Source: Roseburia sp. (GTDB taxonomy: Bacteria; Bacillota; Clostridia; Lachnospirales; Lachnospiraceae). Taken from it: a stretch of 64,000 nucleotides of DNA. The notes under the pieces were generated by a model. That model saw only the letters and a list, made by a program, of their open reading frames with translations, was not told the origin of the DNA and ran no database searches. Below are positions 44,540-53,018 of this stretch, piece by piece (within the stretch, counting starts at the first letter, position 1; every line of letters begins with the position of its first letter). The position numbers and the translations under genes are program-made. The DNA lies in assembly GCA_017937095.1 (NCBI GenBank), contig JAGBEG010000022.1, positions 1 to 64,000 on the forward strand, in the 5' to 3' direction.

Positions 44540-44932
44540 TGAATTTTGCTCCTTTATTTTATTATAGTAATCTATGTCAACAGATGCTTTTCCCCATCTG
44601 GTATGCTTCCTGCATTGCAGGATTCCTTTGAATATCGCCATGCTGCCATGCTCCGGCAGCGTCATACCTTTTGCAAATCTGTTCCTCTCGATCAGGGTCA
44701 TTTCCAGCGGCAGCATTGCCGCCAGATCCGCAGCAGCCCTCGAATCATTTAACGTGATAACTACCTCTGTATTTTCGGTAATCATTTTAATTTGAGTGCC
44801 TTCTACACTCTCATAGCTGCTGTTTTCAGATACGTCGCGCGCCTCTGCATCCTGCTGCCCGGCTGCTCCGCAGGCCGCCAGAGAGCAAAGCATAGAAAAA
44901 AGCAGTGCGACGCCAAGTGCTTTTTTGAACAT
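44540..44932 (-). pseudogene. Truncated cyclophilin-like lipoprotein, open into the flavodoxin gene
   Basis: Begins with its own lipoprotein signal (FSMLCSLAAC) and half of a cyclophilin-like domain: MITENTEVVITLNDSRAAADLAAMLPLEMTLIER and GMTLPEH. The rest of the domain is missing. After LPEH the frame runs through 30 unrelated codons straight into the flavodoxin start without a stop. A deletion is the simplest explanation. If translated through, it would give a 387-residue chimera. Confidence 0.65.
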
Positions 44933-44944
44933 AGGCTTTCTCCC

Positions 44945-45625
44945 TTATTCCATAAGTCCGAGCCCCTGAATCCACGGCTCGATATCATTCAGATCATTTG
45001 CGGTAAGTCCTTCTGCAATCTCAGCGTCCGGGCAGAGCTCGCTGAAAATATGGAGGCTGTTGCCGATGTCGTCGCTGGCGCTGGTGCAGAATGGGATGAT
45101 TGTCTTTCCGGAAAAATCATTCTCTGTAAGGAAAGTCGCTATCATCGCCGGAGCCTCATCCCACCAGATCGGATAACCCACGAAAATCGTGTCATACCCC
45201 TCGATGCTATCTACAGACACGGTAATCTCCGGGTGTACGCCATCCAGAATTTCCGCTTCGGCCTCTTCCTGCAAATCTCCATATTCTTCCGCCCTCTGGA
45301 TTTCGGCAAGATCGCCGCCGGTATATTCCGCAATTATCTGCGCTACTTCTTTTGTGTTTCCTGTATAGGAAAAATATGCAACTAAAACATTTCCGCCGTC
45401 CGCATCTGTCTCTGCGCTTTCCGTTTCCGTTGTTTCCGGTTCTTCTGTGGTTTCCTCGCTTACATCTTCTGCAGTCTCTTCTGTTTGCAGCGCCTCCGTC
45501 ACAGTTTCGGTTTCGTCAGCCGCAGAAGCTGTTTCTGCGGAAGAGTTGCTGTTGCCGCAGGCTGCCAGCACAAAACTAAGAGCCAACATTAAAGTAAGAA
45601 GTAAAATGCTTTTTCTGATTTTCAT
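44945..45625 (-). CDS. Lipoprotein flavodoxin
   Basis: 226 residues. Lipobox LSFVLAAC, a Glu/Thr-rich spacer (25-75), then flavodoxin: VLVAYFSYTGNTKEVAQIIAEYTGGDL near 80, VGYPIWWDEAPAMIATFLTENDFSGKTIIPFCTS near 148. The FMN phosphate loop SYTGNT is well kept, unlike the neighbouring paralogue (SVMETDG). Probably an exported electron carrier of the cluster. Confidence 0.88.
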   Translation of the reverse strand: MKIRKSILLLTLMLALSFVLAACGNSNSSAETASAADETETVTEALQTEETAEDVSEETTEEPETTETESAETDADGGNVLVAYFSYTGNTKEVAQIIAEYTGGDLAEIQRAEEYGDLQEEAEAEILDGVHPEITVSVDSIEGYDTIFVGYPIWWDEAPAMIATFLTENDFSGKTIIPFCTSASDDIGNSLHIFSELCPDAEIAEGLTANDLNDIEPWIQGLGLME

Positions 45626-45710
45626 TGTGTACCATCCTTTCTCGACGCCGCATACAAAGTATGCAGTTCTCGCACCATCTGCGCTCCGCTTCGGTCAGTG
45701 CCCGCGGAAA

Positions 45711-46658
45711 TCATTTTCTGTGTGTATTCAAATATTCTAATATCCAGTCGGTCGCCTGTCTGGCATCCTCGCCCGAAAAACCATGTCCGGCTCCCGGAAG
45801 CACTTCCAGCCGGGCCGAATCATAAGCCTCCACTGCTTTCTCCGAACAGGAAAGGGGAACTATGCCATCCGCATCCCCGTGGATCAGCAGCACATCTTTT
45901 TTATAAGCTGAAATCGCTCCATAAATATCATAATCCAGCAAGTCCTCCGCAAAGACACGTCCCACCGTCATCCACATGTGATAAAAGCTATCTGGAATAT
46001 CCTCCGCACTTTCAAAGCGTTCCTTTACATCGTCCACCATAACAAAGGCGGGATATAAAAGAATTGCACCTTGGATTTCTTCTTCATGCGCCGCAGCGGT
46101 AATCGCTGATACCGCACCGCCCATACTGGTTCCCATAAGGAAAATATTATCCTTGTCTACAAAGGCCTGTTCCTGCATCATACGAATTACCGCTTCTAAA
46201 TCCGCCTGCTCCGTAAAAACAGACATTTCCAGAGTAGAACCGTCACTTCTGCTTCCCGGGCTTCCTCCGCAAAAATCAAAGCAATAGACCACATAACCTT
46301 TCTGAGCAAGCGCCTTGGCATATTGCGCACCGACCTGATGATTTCCTCCAAATCCATGGGAGAAAATAACCGCCGGCATTTTTTCACCTGCGCCCTGTGG
46401 AATATAGAGCAGTCCATAAATCTGATTCCCATCGCGCTGCGCATATAATTCCTGCGTTTCATATTCATAAGTAAGCGCCTCAGATACCTGCATATTTTCC
46501 GTTTCCGGGACTGACGCTATCTCTGTTTCTTCTTCAACTGCGCCGCTGGCAGACGACTCTTCCGGCAATATAGAATCATCGCCGTTTCTGGCGCATCCGC
46601 CCAATGACGACGACACAAGTGTAAGTATACAGAGCATAAAAAGTACGCTCTTTTTCAT
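45711..46658 (-). CDS. Alpha/beta hydrolase lipoprotein
   Basis: 315 residues. Lipobox VSSSLGGC, a short linker, then an alpha/beta hydrolase of the dienelactone-hydrolase/peptidase S9 type: VIFSHGFGGNHQ (oxyanion region) near 107, LMGTSMGGAVSAI (nucleophile Ser), LLIHGDADGIVPLSC (Asp) and PGAGHGFSGEDA (His). Substrate unknown. Twelve bases behind the reductase gene, likely co-transcribed under the MerR-type promoter at 47.5 kb. Confidence 0.85.
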   Translation of the reverse strand: MKKSVLFMLCILTLVSSSLGGCARNGDDSILPEESSASGAVEEETEIASVPETENMQVSEALTYEYETQELYAQRDGNQIYGLLYIPQGAGEKMPAVIFSHGFGGNHQVGAQYAKALAQKGYVVYCFDFCGGSPGSRSDGSTLEMSVFTEQADLEAVIRMMQEQAFVDKDNIFLMGTSMGGAVSAITAAAHEEEIQGAILLYPAFVMVDDVKERFESAEDIPDSFYHMWMTVGRVFAEDLLDYDIYGAISAYKKDVLLIHGDADGIVPLSCSEKAVEAYDSARLEVLPGAGHGFSGEDARQATDWILEYLNTHRK

Positions 46659-46670
46659 TTCCGCCTCCTG

Positions 46671-47384
46671 TTATTCTTTGTTGCTTACGGTATACACCAG
46701 ACGAATGCCATTCGCCTTCAGGCGTTCTACATTTTTTAATTGAAATTCAACCGGCATACCATTGGGCAGGAACTCCGATCTTTCAAATACGGTAACGGAA
46801 TCCGAAGCTCCATCTGCAGCCGGAGCAATCAGCAGACTCAGCTCATCCACAACGCCCTGCTGCAAAAACGTCCAGTTGATCGTTCCGCCGCCGCAGATCA
46901 GCATCGTATCGATTCCAAACAGCCGGTACAGCTTCTCAGCGGCAATCTTGCCGTCCAGCCGGTCTGCGCCTGCCAGAATATAAGATACGCCGCATTTACG
47001 AAGATAGGCCCGGTAAGCCGGCGCTGTCGTTTCGGTCAGTACTTCGATCACATGGGCGTCCGGCCTCCCTGCTTTTCGGAATGTACCGCTTTCCCATCCG
47101 ATTTCGCCCTGTGTATCCACAGAAACATAGTAAAGCGCCGCATCATTTTCTGCCACGAAATCACCGTCCGGGACATCTGCCGTTGGATCAAGCTCCGGTT
47201 TACGTCCCTGTGTAAACTCTTTCGTCGTTACCGTCCCATAAAGCCATGCATCTGCCTGATACTCAGAACGGATACGTCCATATTCTCCGCTTACTTCCTG
47301 CACTGACTTCGTTCCCATAAAAGCTCCTGTAATCTTTCCGTCCAGCGCGCTTAATATGTGACAGATTGTATAGGGTTTTTTCAT
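46671..47384 (-). CDS. RibD C-terminal-domain (DHFR-like) reductase
   Basis: 237 residues: TICHILSALDGKITGAFM opening, GRIRSEYQADAWLYGTVTTKEF, and LICGGGTINWTFLQQGVVDELSLLIAP near 158. Family PF01872, NADPH-dependent reductases related to riboflavin synthesis and DHFR. True substrate unknown. Its promoter is one of the two MerR-type copies, so it is probably part of the stress response of the cluster. Confidence 0.85.
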   Translation of the reverse strand: MKKPYTICHILSALDGKITGAFMGTKSVQEVSGEYGRIRSEYQADAWLYGTVTTKEFTQGRKPELDPTADVPDGDFVAENDAALYYVSVDTQGEIGWESGTFRKAGRPDAHVIEVLTETTAPAYRAYLRKCGVSYILAGADRLDGKIAAEKLYRLFGIDTMLICGGGTINWTFLQQGVVDELSLLIAPAADGASDSVTVFERSEFLPNGMPVEFQLKNVERLKANGIRLVYTVSNKE

Positions 47385-47409
47385 AAAACAGCCATCCTCC
47401 TTGTTTTTT

Positions 47410-47489
47410 CAGGTTTTGTGCTACAATGCGTTTGCTTGAACCGATTGTTATAACCGATTATAATTTGCGGTAGTTACTACCGGTCAATA
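47410..47489. repeat. 80-bp repeat, copy 1 (MerR-type promoter region)
   Basis: Matches 48361-48440 at 77 of 80 positions, including the complete promoter and operator. The conserved part also includes two ACCGATT direct repeats downstream of the -10. Flanks are unrelated. Confidence 0.85.
47457..47487 (-). promoter_or_regulatory. MerR-type promoter with 19-bp spacer, upstream of the reductase
   Basis: On the minus strand TTGACC (47482-47487), 19-bp spacer containing the dyad GGTAGTAACTACC, TATAAT (47457-47462). The overlong spacer with a dyad inside is the hallmark of promoters activated by MerR proteins through DNA untwisting. Confidence 0.8.
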
Positions 47490-47555
47490 GCCTTTCAAAA
47501 ACGAAATGTGAATTTTCTATGTCCTCCGACTTCCGGTATGGTTGTCAGTGGCAGG

Positions 47556-48314
47556 TCATTGGTTTTCCACCGCTCTTGATACTTCGTCTATGATATTCAT
47601 AGCATTCAGGCTGCGGGGATAACCAATATAAGGCATACACTGTTCCACGATGCCGTACAGTTTTTCTTTATCGTTTCCTACTCCCAAATTTCCCGCCGTA
47701 TGACCGCGAAGCTGGTTCTCGCAGCCGCCCTGTGCGAGAATGAAGCAAAACGTAATCATCTCACGCTCCTGATCGTTCAGGCCGTTCCGGGTATAGTAAT
47801 CACCAAAGCAGTTGTCCGCCAGCCACCGGTTAATATTCCGGCGAAGAACCGGGCTATTTGCCTGCCGCTTCGCCATATCCTCCCCAAATAGCTCAACCTG
47901 TTTCGCAAGACCATCCTCAAATCTGGTGTTTTCTTTTGTTGTCGCCTGGGCTGCAAGCGGCAACCCGATACCATGCTGCTCCATAATCCGGTTTGCCGCC
48001 GTGAGAAAATCATAGGTACGGCCAATCCCAAGATAAGCGGTCGCCTGATAGATGACCTCCTTAATTGCAATGGGATCAATGCCCATATTGAGAGCGGCAT
48101 GGAGCATATTCTGAAATTCTCCCATTCCCTGACAACCGAGCAATGCAGATAAAATACATAGTAGTTGTTCCTTTTCTGTCAGTTTGTTTGCCTTTATTAC
48201 TTCATCCTGCGAAAAATTAGCAATGATTTCCATAAACTCAGGATCTGTTCTGCTTAAAGGGGATTCAGCCCCGCTAAACATTTTTTGAATCCTTTCTACT
48301 GTCTCTTTACTCAT
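47556..48314 (-). CDS. Carboxymuconolactone decarboxylase family protein
   Basis: 252 residues from ATG 48314 after GGAGGAGAG. Two CMD-like halves: LLCILSALLGCQGMGEFQNMLHAALNMGIDPIAIKEVIYQATAYLG near 40-90, and MITFCFILAQGGCENQLRGHTAGNLGVGNDKEKLYGIVEQ near 190-235. Members include AhpD-like peroxidase partners; the catalytic CxxC is not obvious here. Driven by the second MerR-type promoter. Confidence 0.8.
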   Translation of the reverse strand: MSKETVERIQKMFSGAESPLSRTDPEFMEIIANFSQDEVIKANKLTEKEQLLCILSALLGCQGMGEFQNMLHAALNMGIDPIAIKEVIYQATAYLGIGRTYDFLTAANRIMEQHGIGLPLAAQATTKENTRFEDGLAKQVELFGEDMAKRQANSPVLRRNINRWLADNCFGDYYTRNGLNDQEREMITFCFILAQGGCENQLRGHTAGNLGVGNDKEKLYGIVEQCMPYIGYPRSLNAMNIIDEVSRAVENQ

Positions 48315-48360
48315 AAAACTCTCCTCCATGCTTTCCTCATTTCTCACGCTTGTTTTTCTT

Positions 48361-48440
48361 CAGATTTTGTGCTACAATGCGTTTGTTTGAACCGATTGTT
48401 ATAACCGATTATAATTTACGGTAGTTACTACCGGTCAATA
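48361..48440. repeat. 80-bp repeat, copy 2 (MerR-type promoter region)
   Basis: Second copy of the promoter block at 47410-47489, three differences. It lies between the CMD gene and the divergent merR gene. Confidence 0.85.
48408..48438 (-). promoter_or_regulatory. MerR-type promoter with 19-bp spacer, upstream of the CMD gene
   Basis: TTGACC (48433-48438), 19-bp spacer with dyad GGTAGTAACTACC, TATAAT (48408-48413), minus strand. The dyad also lies 55-75 bases before merR and may autoregulate it. Confidence 0.8.
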
Positions 48441-48494
48441 TCTGTTTACAATTTTTCTATGTTTTTTTTGTGAACAACAGAGGAGGCAATCACA

Positions 48495-48893
48495 ATGTAT
48501 ACGATGATGCAGGTCTGCCGGGAATTGAATATGACCTATCAGACCTTAAAATACTATTGCAACGAGGGGCTGATTCCCAATGTCAAGAGAGATGAAAATA
48601 ACCGTCGTATTTTTGACGAGAGAGATGTAAAATGGATCAAGGACCTCACTTGCCTAAAGAAATGCGGCATGAGTATTCTGGAAATGAAAGAATATTTAGA
48701 CCTTTGTCTGCAAGGAGAATCCACGATTATGCAGCGTAAAGAAATGCTCTCCCAAAAGCAAGAATCGCTGCAGGCTTCTATCCGGCAATTAGAAGACAGC
48801 ATAGCCTATATCAACTGGAAGCAGAATTTCTATGATGAAGTGCTTTCCGGTAAGCGCCCGTATGTCAGCAACTTGATCCGCGCTGAGGAATAA
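48495..48893 (+). CDS. MerR-family transcriptional activator
   Basis: 132 residues behind AGAGGAGG. Winged helix MMQVCRELNMTYQTLKYYCNEGLIPNVKRDENNRRIFDERDVKWI (residues 4-48), then a long dimerisation helix (75-110) and a short tail. No conserved cysteine cluster for metals, so an organic or redox signal is more likely. Divergent from the genes carrying the 19-bp-spacer promoters and thus their probable activator. Confidence 0.9.
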   Translation: MYTMMQVCRELNMTYQTLKYYCNEGLIPNVKRDENNRRIFDERDVKWIKDLTCLKKCGMSILEMKEYLDLCLQGESTIMQRKEMLSQKQESLQASIRQLEDSIAYINWKQNFYDEVLSGKRPYVSNLIRAEE

Positions 48894-48917
48894 TGCCCTT
48901 CCCCCATTTTTAAGTTT

Positions 48918-49148
48918 TCCACTACTGTACGGAAGGTTATTTACACCACGAACGCAATCGAAAGTCTGAATGCCACTTACCGGAAGCTGAACCGTCAGCG
49001 CAGCGTATTTCCAAGTGATACAGCGTTGCTGAAAGCACTCTATCTTTCAACCTTTGAGGCTACGAAAAAATGGACTATGCCGACACGGAACCGGGGACAG
49101 GTTTATGGCGAACTGAGTATCATGTACGAAGGATGTTTACCAGAATAA
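48918..49148 (+). pseudogene. IS256-family transposase, C-terminal remnant
   Basis: About 75 codons without a start: RKVIYTTNAIESLNATYRKL, NRQRSVFPSDTALLKALYLS and ATKKWTMP ending in YGELSIMYEG, the standard end of IS256 (Mutator-like) transposases. The DDE catalytic region is gone. Sequence to about 49310 probably includes the IS end. Confidence 0.85.
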
Positions 49149-49232
49149 GTTCTGCATGAGTCATCGAAAAACAGGCGAAAATCACCGCCTGCTCTTGACA
49201 TGCACCGGCATGTCCTGTTATATATAAAGCAA

Positions 49233-49264
49233 GGGCTGAAAGCTCATCTGAGAGCCTTCAGCCC
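49233..49264. terminator. Hairpin between the IS256 remnant and sduA
   Basis: GGGCTGAA and GCTC arms pair with GAG and TTCAGCCC across a short loop. No strong T-run on either strand. The rest of 49150-49381 shows no gene. Confidence 0.5.
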
Positions 49265-49381
49265 AGTTATTATCATAGAAGATTTGTATTTACAGACTTT
49301 TGTTCACACACTCGTGTAACATATGTTTGACAAACCCACATTTTCAAAGTGGGGTAAGGAACCTACCCCATCTGCCCTTCA

Positions 49382-50239
49382 CTATTTAATATTTTTTGCC
49401 TCGGCAAGTAAAACAGCTTTTGCCAATGGATTAGTTGTCCTTTCAGCCAAAGATGCCGCATCATACTTGTCATTATAACTTAACGCCCTTCCGCTTAACC
49501 AAATATCTATTTGATAATCCTGTTCTTTTAAGATTTCAATATCTCTTTCTGAAATTTGCAAATATTCTGGTTTCATATACGCAAACAAACTCGTGGAAAT
49601 TTCTTGCTTTGGTAACTTCTTAATTTTAAATCCTTGTTCTTTCCAAGTAGATAATATTATCTTTTCACCATTATAAGGCACAGATTCACATTGCGAAACA
49701 AGGCTATCATACGTCATCACACGAATATCATTATCAGATTTTTCTGCAAACATTGCTCTTCGCTTTTCTGAATTATTTTTCTCAGAATTTCTTCCAATAA
49801 CTAACACATATTTAAACCTTACAGAATTCTCATTTAGAGGAACTCTTAATTTGTCTATTTGATGAAGAATTGCTTCTCTATTTTTATTTACATATGCCTT
49901 CCAAGATATAATCTGATCATATGCATGATTAAATTGTGAGTGAAAATAAATATTTTCCTTATCATTTGTAAAAATCTTCTTTTTTGCATCTTCCAATTCA
50001 ACTAATACAAATTCCCAATAATCAGAACTCTTAGTTAAATATGCAAAATCCGTCACAAATTCATTACCCAACTTAAATTTAGAAATCACGCAATTCATAT
50101 GCAAATGATGATTTAGTAAAAAAGGCATCGGAATAAATATAGTATTTTCCTCAAGAAATTCCTGTATCTGATTTTCTGTATTGCTTTTCTTCTCTATAAC
50201 ATCAAAATATTGTTGAACTAATTTTTCTTCTAAAATCAT
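49382..50239 (-). CDS. sduA: Shedu-type nuclease SduA (DUF4263)
   Basis: 285 residues. The N-terminal 120 residues carry the PD-(D/E)XK-like core of DUF4263: NQIQEFLEENTIFIP, EFVTDFAYLTKSSDYWEFVLVELEDAKKKIF (Asp64, Glu81, Glu83, Lys86) and FNHAYDQIISWKAYV. The usual E-x-K is E-L-E here. The C-terminal part (125-285) contains KYVLVIGRNSEKN and DIRVMTYDSLV. Shedu proteins are known anti-phage nucleases. The stop of the HEPN gene overlaps its start by four bases. Very A+T-rich compared with rlmD next door. Confidence 0.8.
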   Translation of the reverse strand: MILEEKLVQQYFDVIEKKSNTENQIQEFLEENTIFIPMPFLLNHHLHMNCVISKFKLGNEFVTDFAYLTKSSDYWEFVLVELEDAKKKIFTNDKENIYFHSQFNHAYDQIISWKAYVNKNREAILHQIDKLRVPLNENSVRFKYVLVIGRNSEKNNSEKRRAMFAEKSDNDIRVMTYDSLVSQCESVPYNGEKIILSTWKEQGFKIKKLPKQEISTSLFAYMKPEYLQISERDIEILKEQDYQIDIWLSGRALSYNDKYDAASLAERTTNPLAKAVLLAEAKNIK

Positions 50240-51201
50240 AATGTTTCCTCATCCTCAAATAATCTTCTGGTATTCATATCTTTTCCACAACAATTAGCAT
50301 TTTCTCCAAACATAAACTCTATAACACTCAGTGCATTCAAAATCTGTATACATTCATATCTTTCAACGCTTCTGCTCATTCGACCATGCATTAACCAATT
50401 TCTATTCAAATACGGAGGTTCGATGCCATTTTCGAACTTGTATGAACCGTCTATAAATATCCTATTCAAATATGTTATTAACGAAGGATACATTTCCAAA
50501 AAGTATATTTTCTTTGATATGAACCCTCGTTTTTCGGTAAGCTGTCTAAAATCCTCCGCCTTCTGATTTGCAAATCCCTCATTAGAATATTTAACTTTGT
50601 AACTCATACGTTGGTTCGGAAAATCAACTAATTTATTTACCCTATTATCAAGTAATGCAAGCAAGTACATAGCTGCAGTCATATAATCTTCATTTTCAAA
50701 AGCCTGCATACCATTCTTAAAATATAACTGTATCTCGTCTGAAACGTACTTTTCCTGTAACCCCTCTATAATCGCATCAAGAATTACAATATCTTCTCCG
50801 TCAAAAAACTCTGCTACCTTTGCTTCCCCTTCACATAATAATTGTTCCCAATTCTTAATATCTGCAGGATTTGAATGCTCAGAAATAACCCATCCATTTT
50901 TCCCGAACTTTTCACTCCACTCAATCTCAGCCCTATATTTTTCTTCAAATTCAGATTCTGTTAAACCTTCATTTTCGCTGACCTCTTGCTCATAATTTTT
51001 AAGCATTTCTGCCAGCTTTAAAAGCCCCGGCATATTGTTAAGCGACTTTTTCCATTCATTTAGTTTGTCACTGAGTTCTTGAAATTTTGCTAACGCTTCT
51101 GGAGATATCGCTTTCGTAACATTTTTATATAATTCTTTCTGCTTCTTGGCTATCTCAAATGCTTTCCTATACTCCTGTGAATTCTCAAAATCATTACTCA
51201 T
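50236..51201 (-). CDS. HEPN-motif protein, partner of SduA
   Basis: 321 residues from ATG 51201 (GAGGATGAG upstream). A GTG at 51336 behind GGAGG is an alternative; the frame between is open. N-terminal half is charged and helical (coiled-coil-like near 15-75). The C-terminal half carries YLNRNWLMHGRMSRSVERYE near 264, an R-x4-H motif typical of HEPN ribonucleases, in an all-helical region. Translation is coupled to sduA. An RNA-cleaving toxin or sensor role is inference. No exact family recognised. Confidence 0.65.
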   Translation of the reverse strand: MSNDFENSQEYRKAFEIAKKQKELYKNVTKAISPEALAKFQELSDKLNEWKKSLNNMPGLLKLAEMLKNYEQEVSENEGLTESEFEEKYRAEIEWSEKFGKNGWVISEHSNPADIKNWEQLLCEGEAKVAEFFDGEDIVILDAIIEGLQEKYVSDEIQLYFKNGMQAFENEDYMTAAMYLLALLDNRVNKLVDFPNQRMSYKVKYSNEGFANQKAEDFRQLTEKRGFISKKIYFLEMYPSLITYLNRIFIDGSYKFENGIEPPYLNRNWLMHGRMSRSVERYECIQILNALSVIEFMFGENANCCGKDMNTRRLFEDEETL

Positions 51202-51373
51202 CTTCTCATCCTCATGACGTGAAACAACTTTTGCGAAAAAGTACCCTTTCGCCAAAATGTATATCTCCTGTTCCCCAAAGCCTATCCACTGAGGTAAACC
51301 TCCGGTTATATCATCACTCCACGGAACCAGAAACACACATCCTTTTTCCTCCAAAATGGAAAAATTCTTTGAT

Positions 51374-52981
51374 TTATTGGACTTCTCTCGACAGAAGACA
51401 CACGGTTTCCACATGCACCGTCCCCGGAAACATATCCACACAGCACACCTTCTTCACCTCATACCCCCTGGCCTGCAGCACCTCAAGATCCCGCGCCAGG
51501 CTCGTCGGCTTACAGGAAATATAGACCATCTGCGGCACACCATAACGGATGATCTTCTCGAGCGCCTTCGGGTGAATCCCATCCCGCGGCGGGTCAAGCA
51601 CAATGTAATCCGGCTTATCAGCAATCTCATCAATGACCTTTAACACATCCCCGGCGATAAACTCACAGTTATGTAGATCATTGAGTCCGGCATTCTCCCG
51701 CGCCGCGTCCACAGCCTCCGGGACAATCTCCACACCGATCACCTTACCCGCAACCGGAGAGAGCATCTGCGCGATCGTGCCTGTTCCAGAATACAGGTCA
51801 AATACGACCTTCCCGCAAATTTCCTTCCCGCCGGACTGCTCCACCGCAGAGTCTTCCTCACCCGCTGCCTCAGACGCTTCCGCTTCGGACTGCGCCGCCT
51901 CCGTCAGTGCATCCCCGATAAACTCGCGCGCCGTCTCGTAGAGCACTTCCGCCCCAAGCGAATTTGTCTGGAAAAAGGAAAACGGCGTAATCTTAAACCG
52001 CAGTCCAAGCAGCTCTTCATAGAAATAATCCTGTCCGAAAAGCACGTCTGTTCCCTCATTCGTCACGGTATCGGCAACGCTGTCATTTCTCGTATGGAGA
52101 ATCCCCGTCAACGTTCCGTCATAGGACGCTGCAAGCAGCGCATCCCTCCATCCATCGAGCAGTTCCTCTTCCCTGCTCTGAGACCGCAGATTCTGTCCTT
52201 CCGTCTCATAGTTCCCCGCCGCGCGGCATTCTGCTTCTCCCTTCTGTCCTCCGTCATCCGGAATCCGTTCCGCCTTGACCGAATCACATCTGCAATCGTC
52301 ATTCAGTTGTGTCGTCGTCACCAGATCAACGAGAATCTCACCTGTCTTTGCAGCCTTTCGCACCAGAAGATGTCTCAGATATCCCGTATGGCGCAGCTTA
52401 TGATAATAAGAAATCTTTCTCTCCTTAAAATACGAAAGCGTCACGGAAAGAACCGTGCGGAAATCCTCATCCACGATCTGGCATTCCGGCACATTTACGA
52501 TATCATAAAAACTGCCGCGCTTATGCATTCCAAGCGCGAGCGGTCCGTCCTTATACTCGTCGCCGAAAGAAAATTCCATCTTATTGCGGTAGCCCTTCTG
52601 CCTTGGGCTCTCCTTGATTCCAAGAAACTCGTAGCCCGCGCTCTCCGGCGCGATCACATCGTCAATCAGCTTCTTTACCTGCGCCGCCTTCAGCGCAAGC
52701 TGTTCCTCATACGGCAGGCTCTGATACATACAGCCGCCGCATTCGCCTGCATGAACGCAGCCCGCTTCCGCCAGTTCGAGCGGCGACTTCTCCAAAACAG
52801 ACAGAAGACGTCCCTCGCATTTGCCCCCTCGCACCTTATTGATCGATGCGGACACCTTCTGTCCCGCAATGGTGTTCTTTACGATCACACGTCCGCCATC
52901 CTCCGTCACAACGATTCCTTTATTCGGGAACTCCACACGCTCCACAACTCCCTCGATTACCTGTCCCTTTTTCAAACCCAA
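51374..52981 (-). CDS. rlmD: 23S rRNA U1939 (or U747) m5U-methyltransferase
   Basis: 535 residues, about 80 longer than usual. TRAM domain (1-60), iron-sulfur cysteines CVHAGECGGCMYQ near 73, FFQTNSLGAEVLYE near 340, FDLYSGTGTIAQML near 398, VLDPPRDGIHPKALE near 465 and the catalytic Cys in MVYISCKPTSLARDL. Extra length comes from hydrophilic low-complexity inserts near residues 225-270 and 355-390. Also called RumA-type; the exact uridine cannot be read from sequence. Confidence 0.92.
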   Translation of the reverse strand: MGLKKGQVIEGVVERVEFPNKGIVVTEDGGRVIVKNTIAGQKVSASINKVRGGKCEGRLLSVLEKSPLELAEAGCVHAGECGGCMYQSLPYEEQLALKAAQVKKLIDDVIAPESAGYEFLGIKESPRQKGYRNKMEFSFGDEYKDGPLALGMHKRGSFYDIVNVPECQIVDEDFRTVLSVTLSYFKERKISYYHKLRHTGYLRHLLVRKAAKTGEILVDLVTTTQLNDDCRCDSVKAERIPDDGGQKGEAECRAAGNYETEGQNLRSQSREEELLDGWRDALLAASYDGTLTGILHTRNDSVADTVTNEGTDVLFGQDYFYEELLGLRFKITPFSFFQTNSLGAEVLYETAREFIGDALTEAAQSEAEASEAAGEEDSAVEQSGGKEICGKVVFDLYSGTGTIAQMLSPVAGKVIGVEIVPEAVDAARENAGLNDLHNCEFIAGDVLKVIDEIADKPDYIVLDPPRDGIHPKALEKIIRYGVPQMVYISCKPTSLARDLEVLQARGYEVKKVCCVDMFPGTVHVETVCLLSREVQ

Positions 52982-53018
52982 TCCTCCGTCTATAAATCTC
53001 TCTTCTTAATTTTCACAT

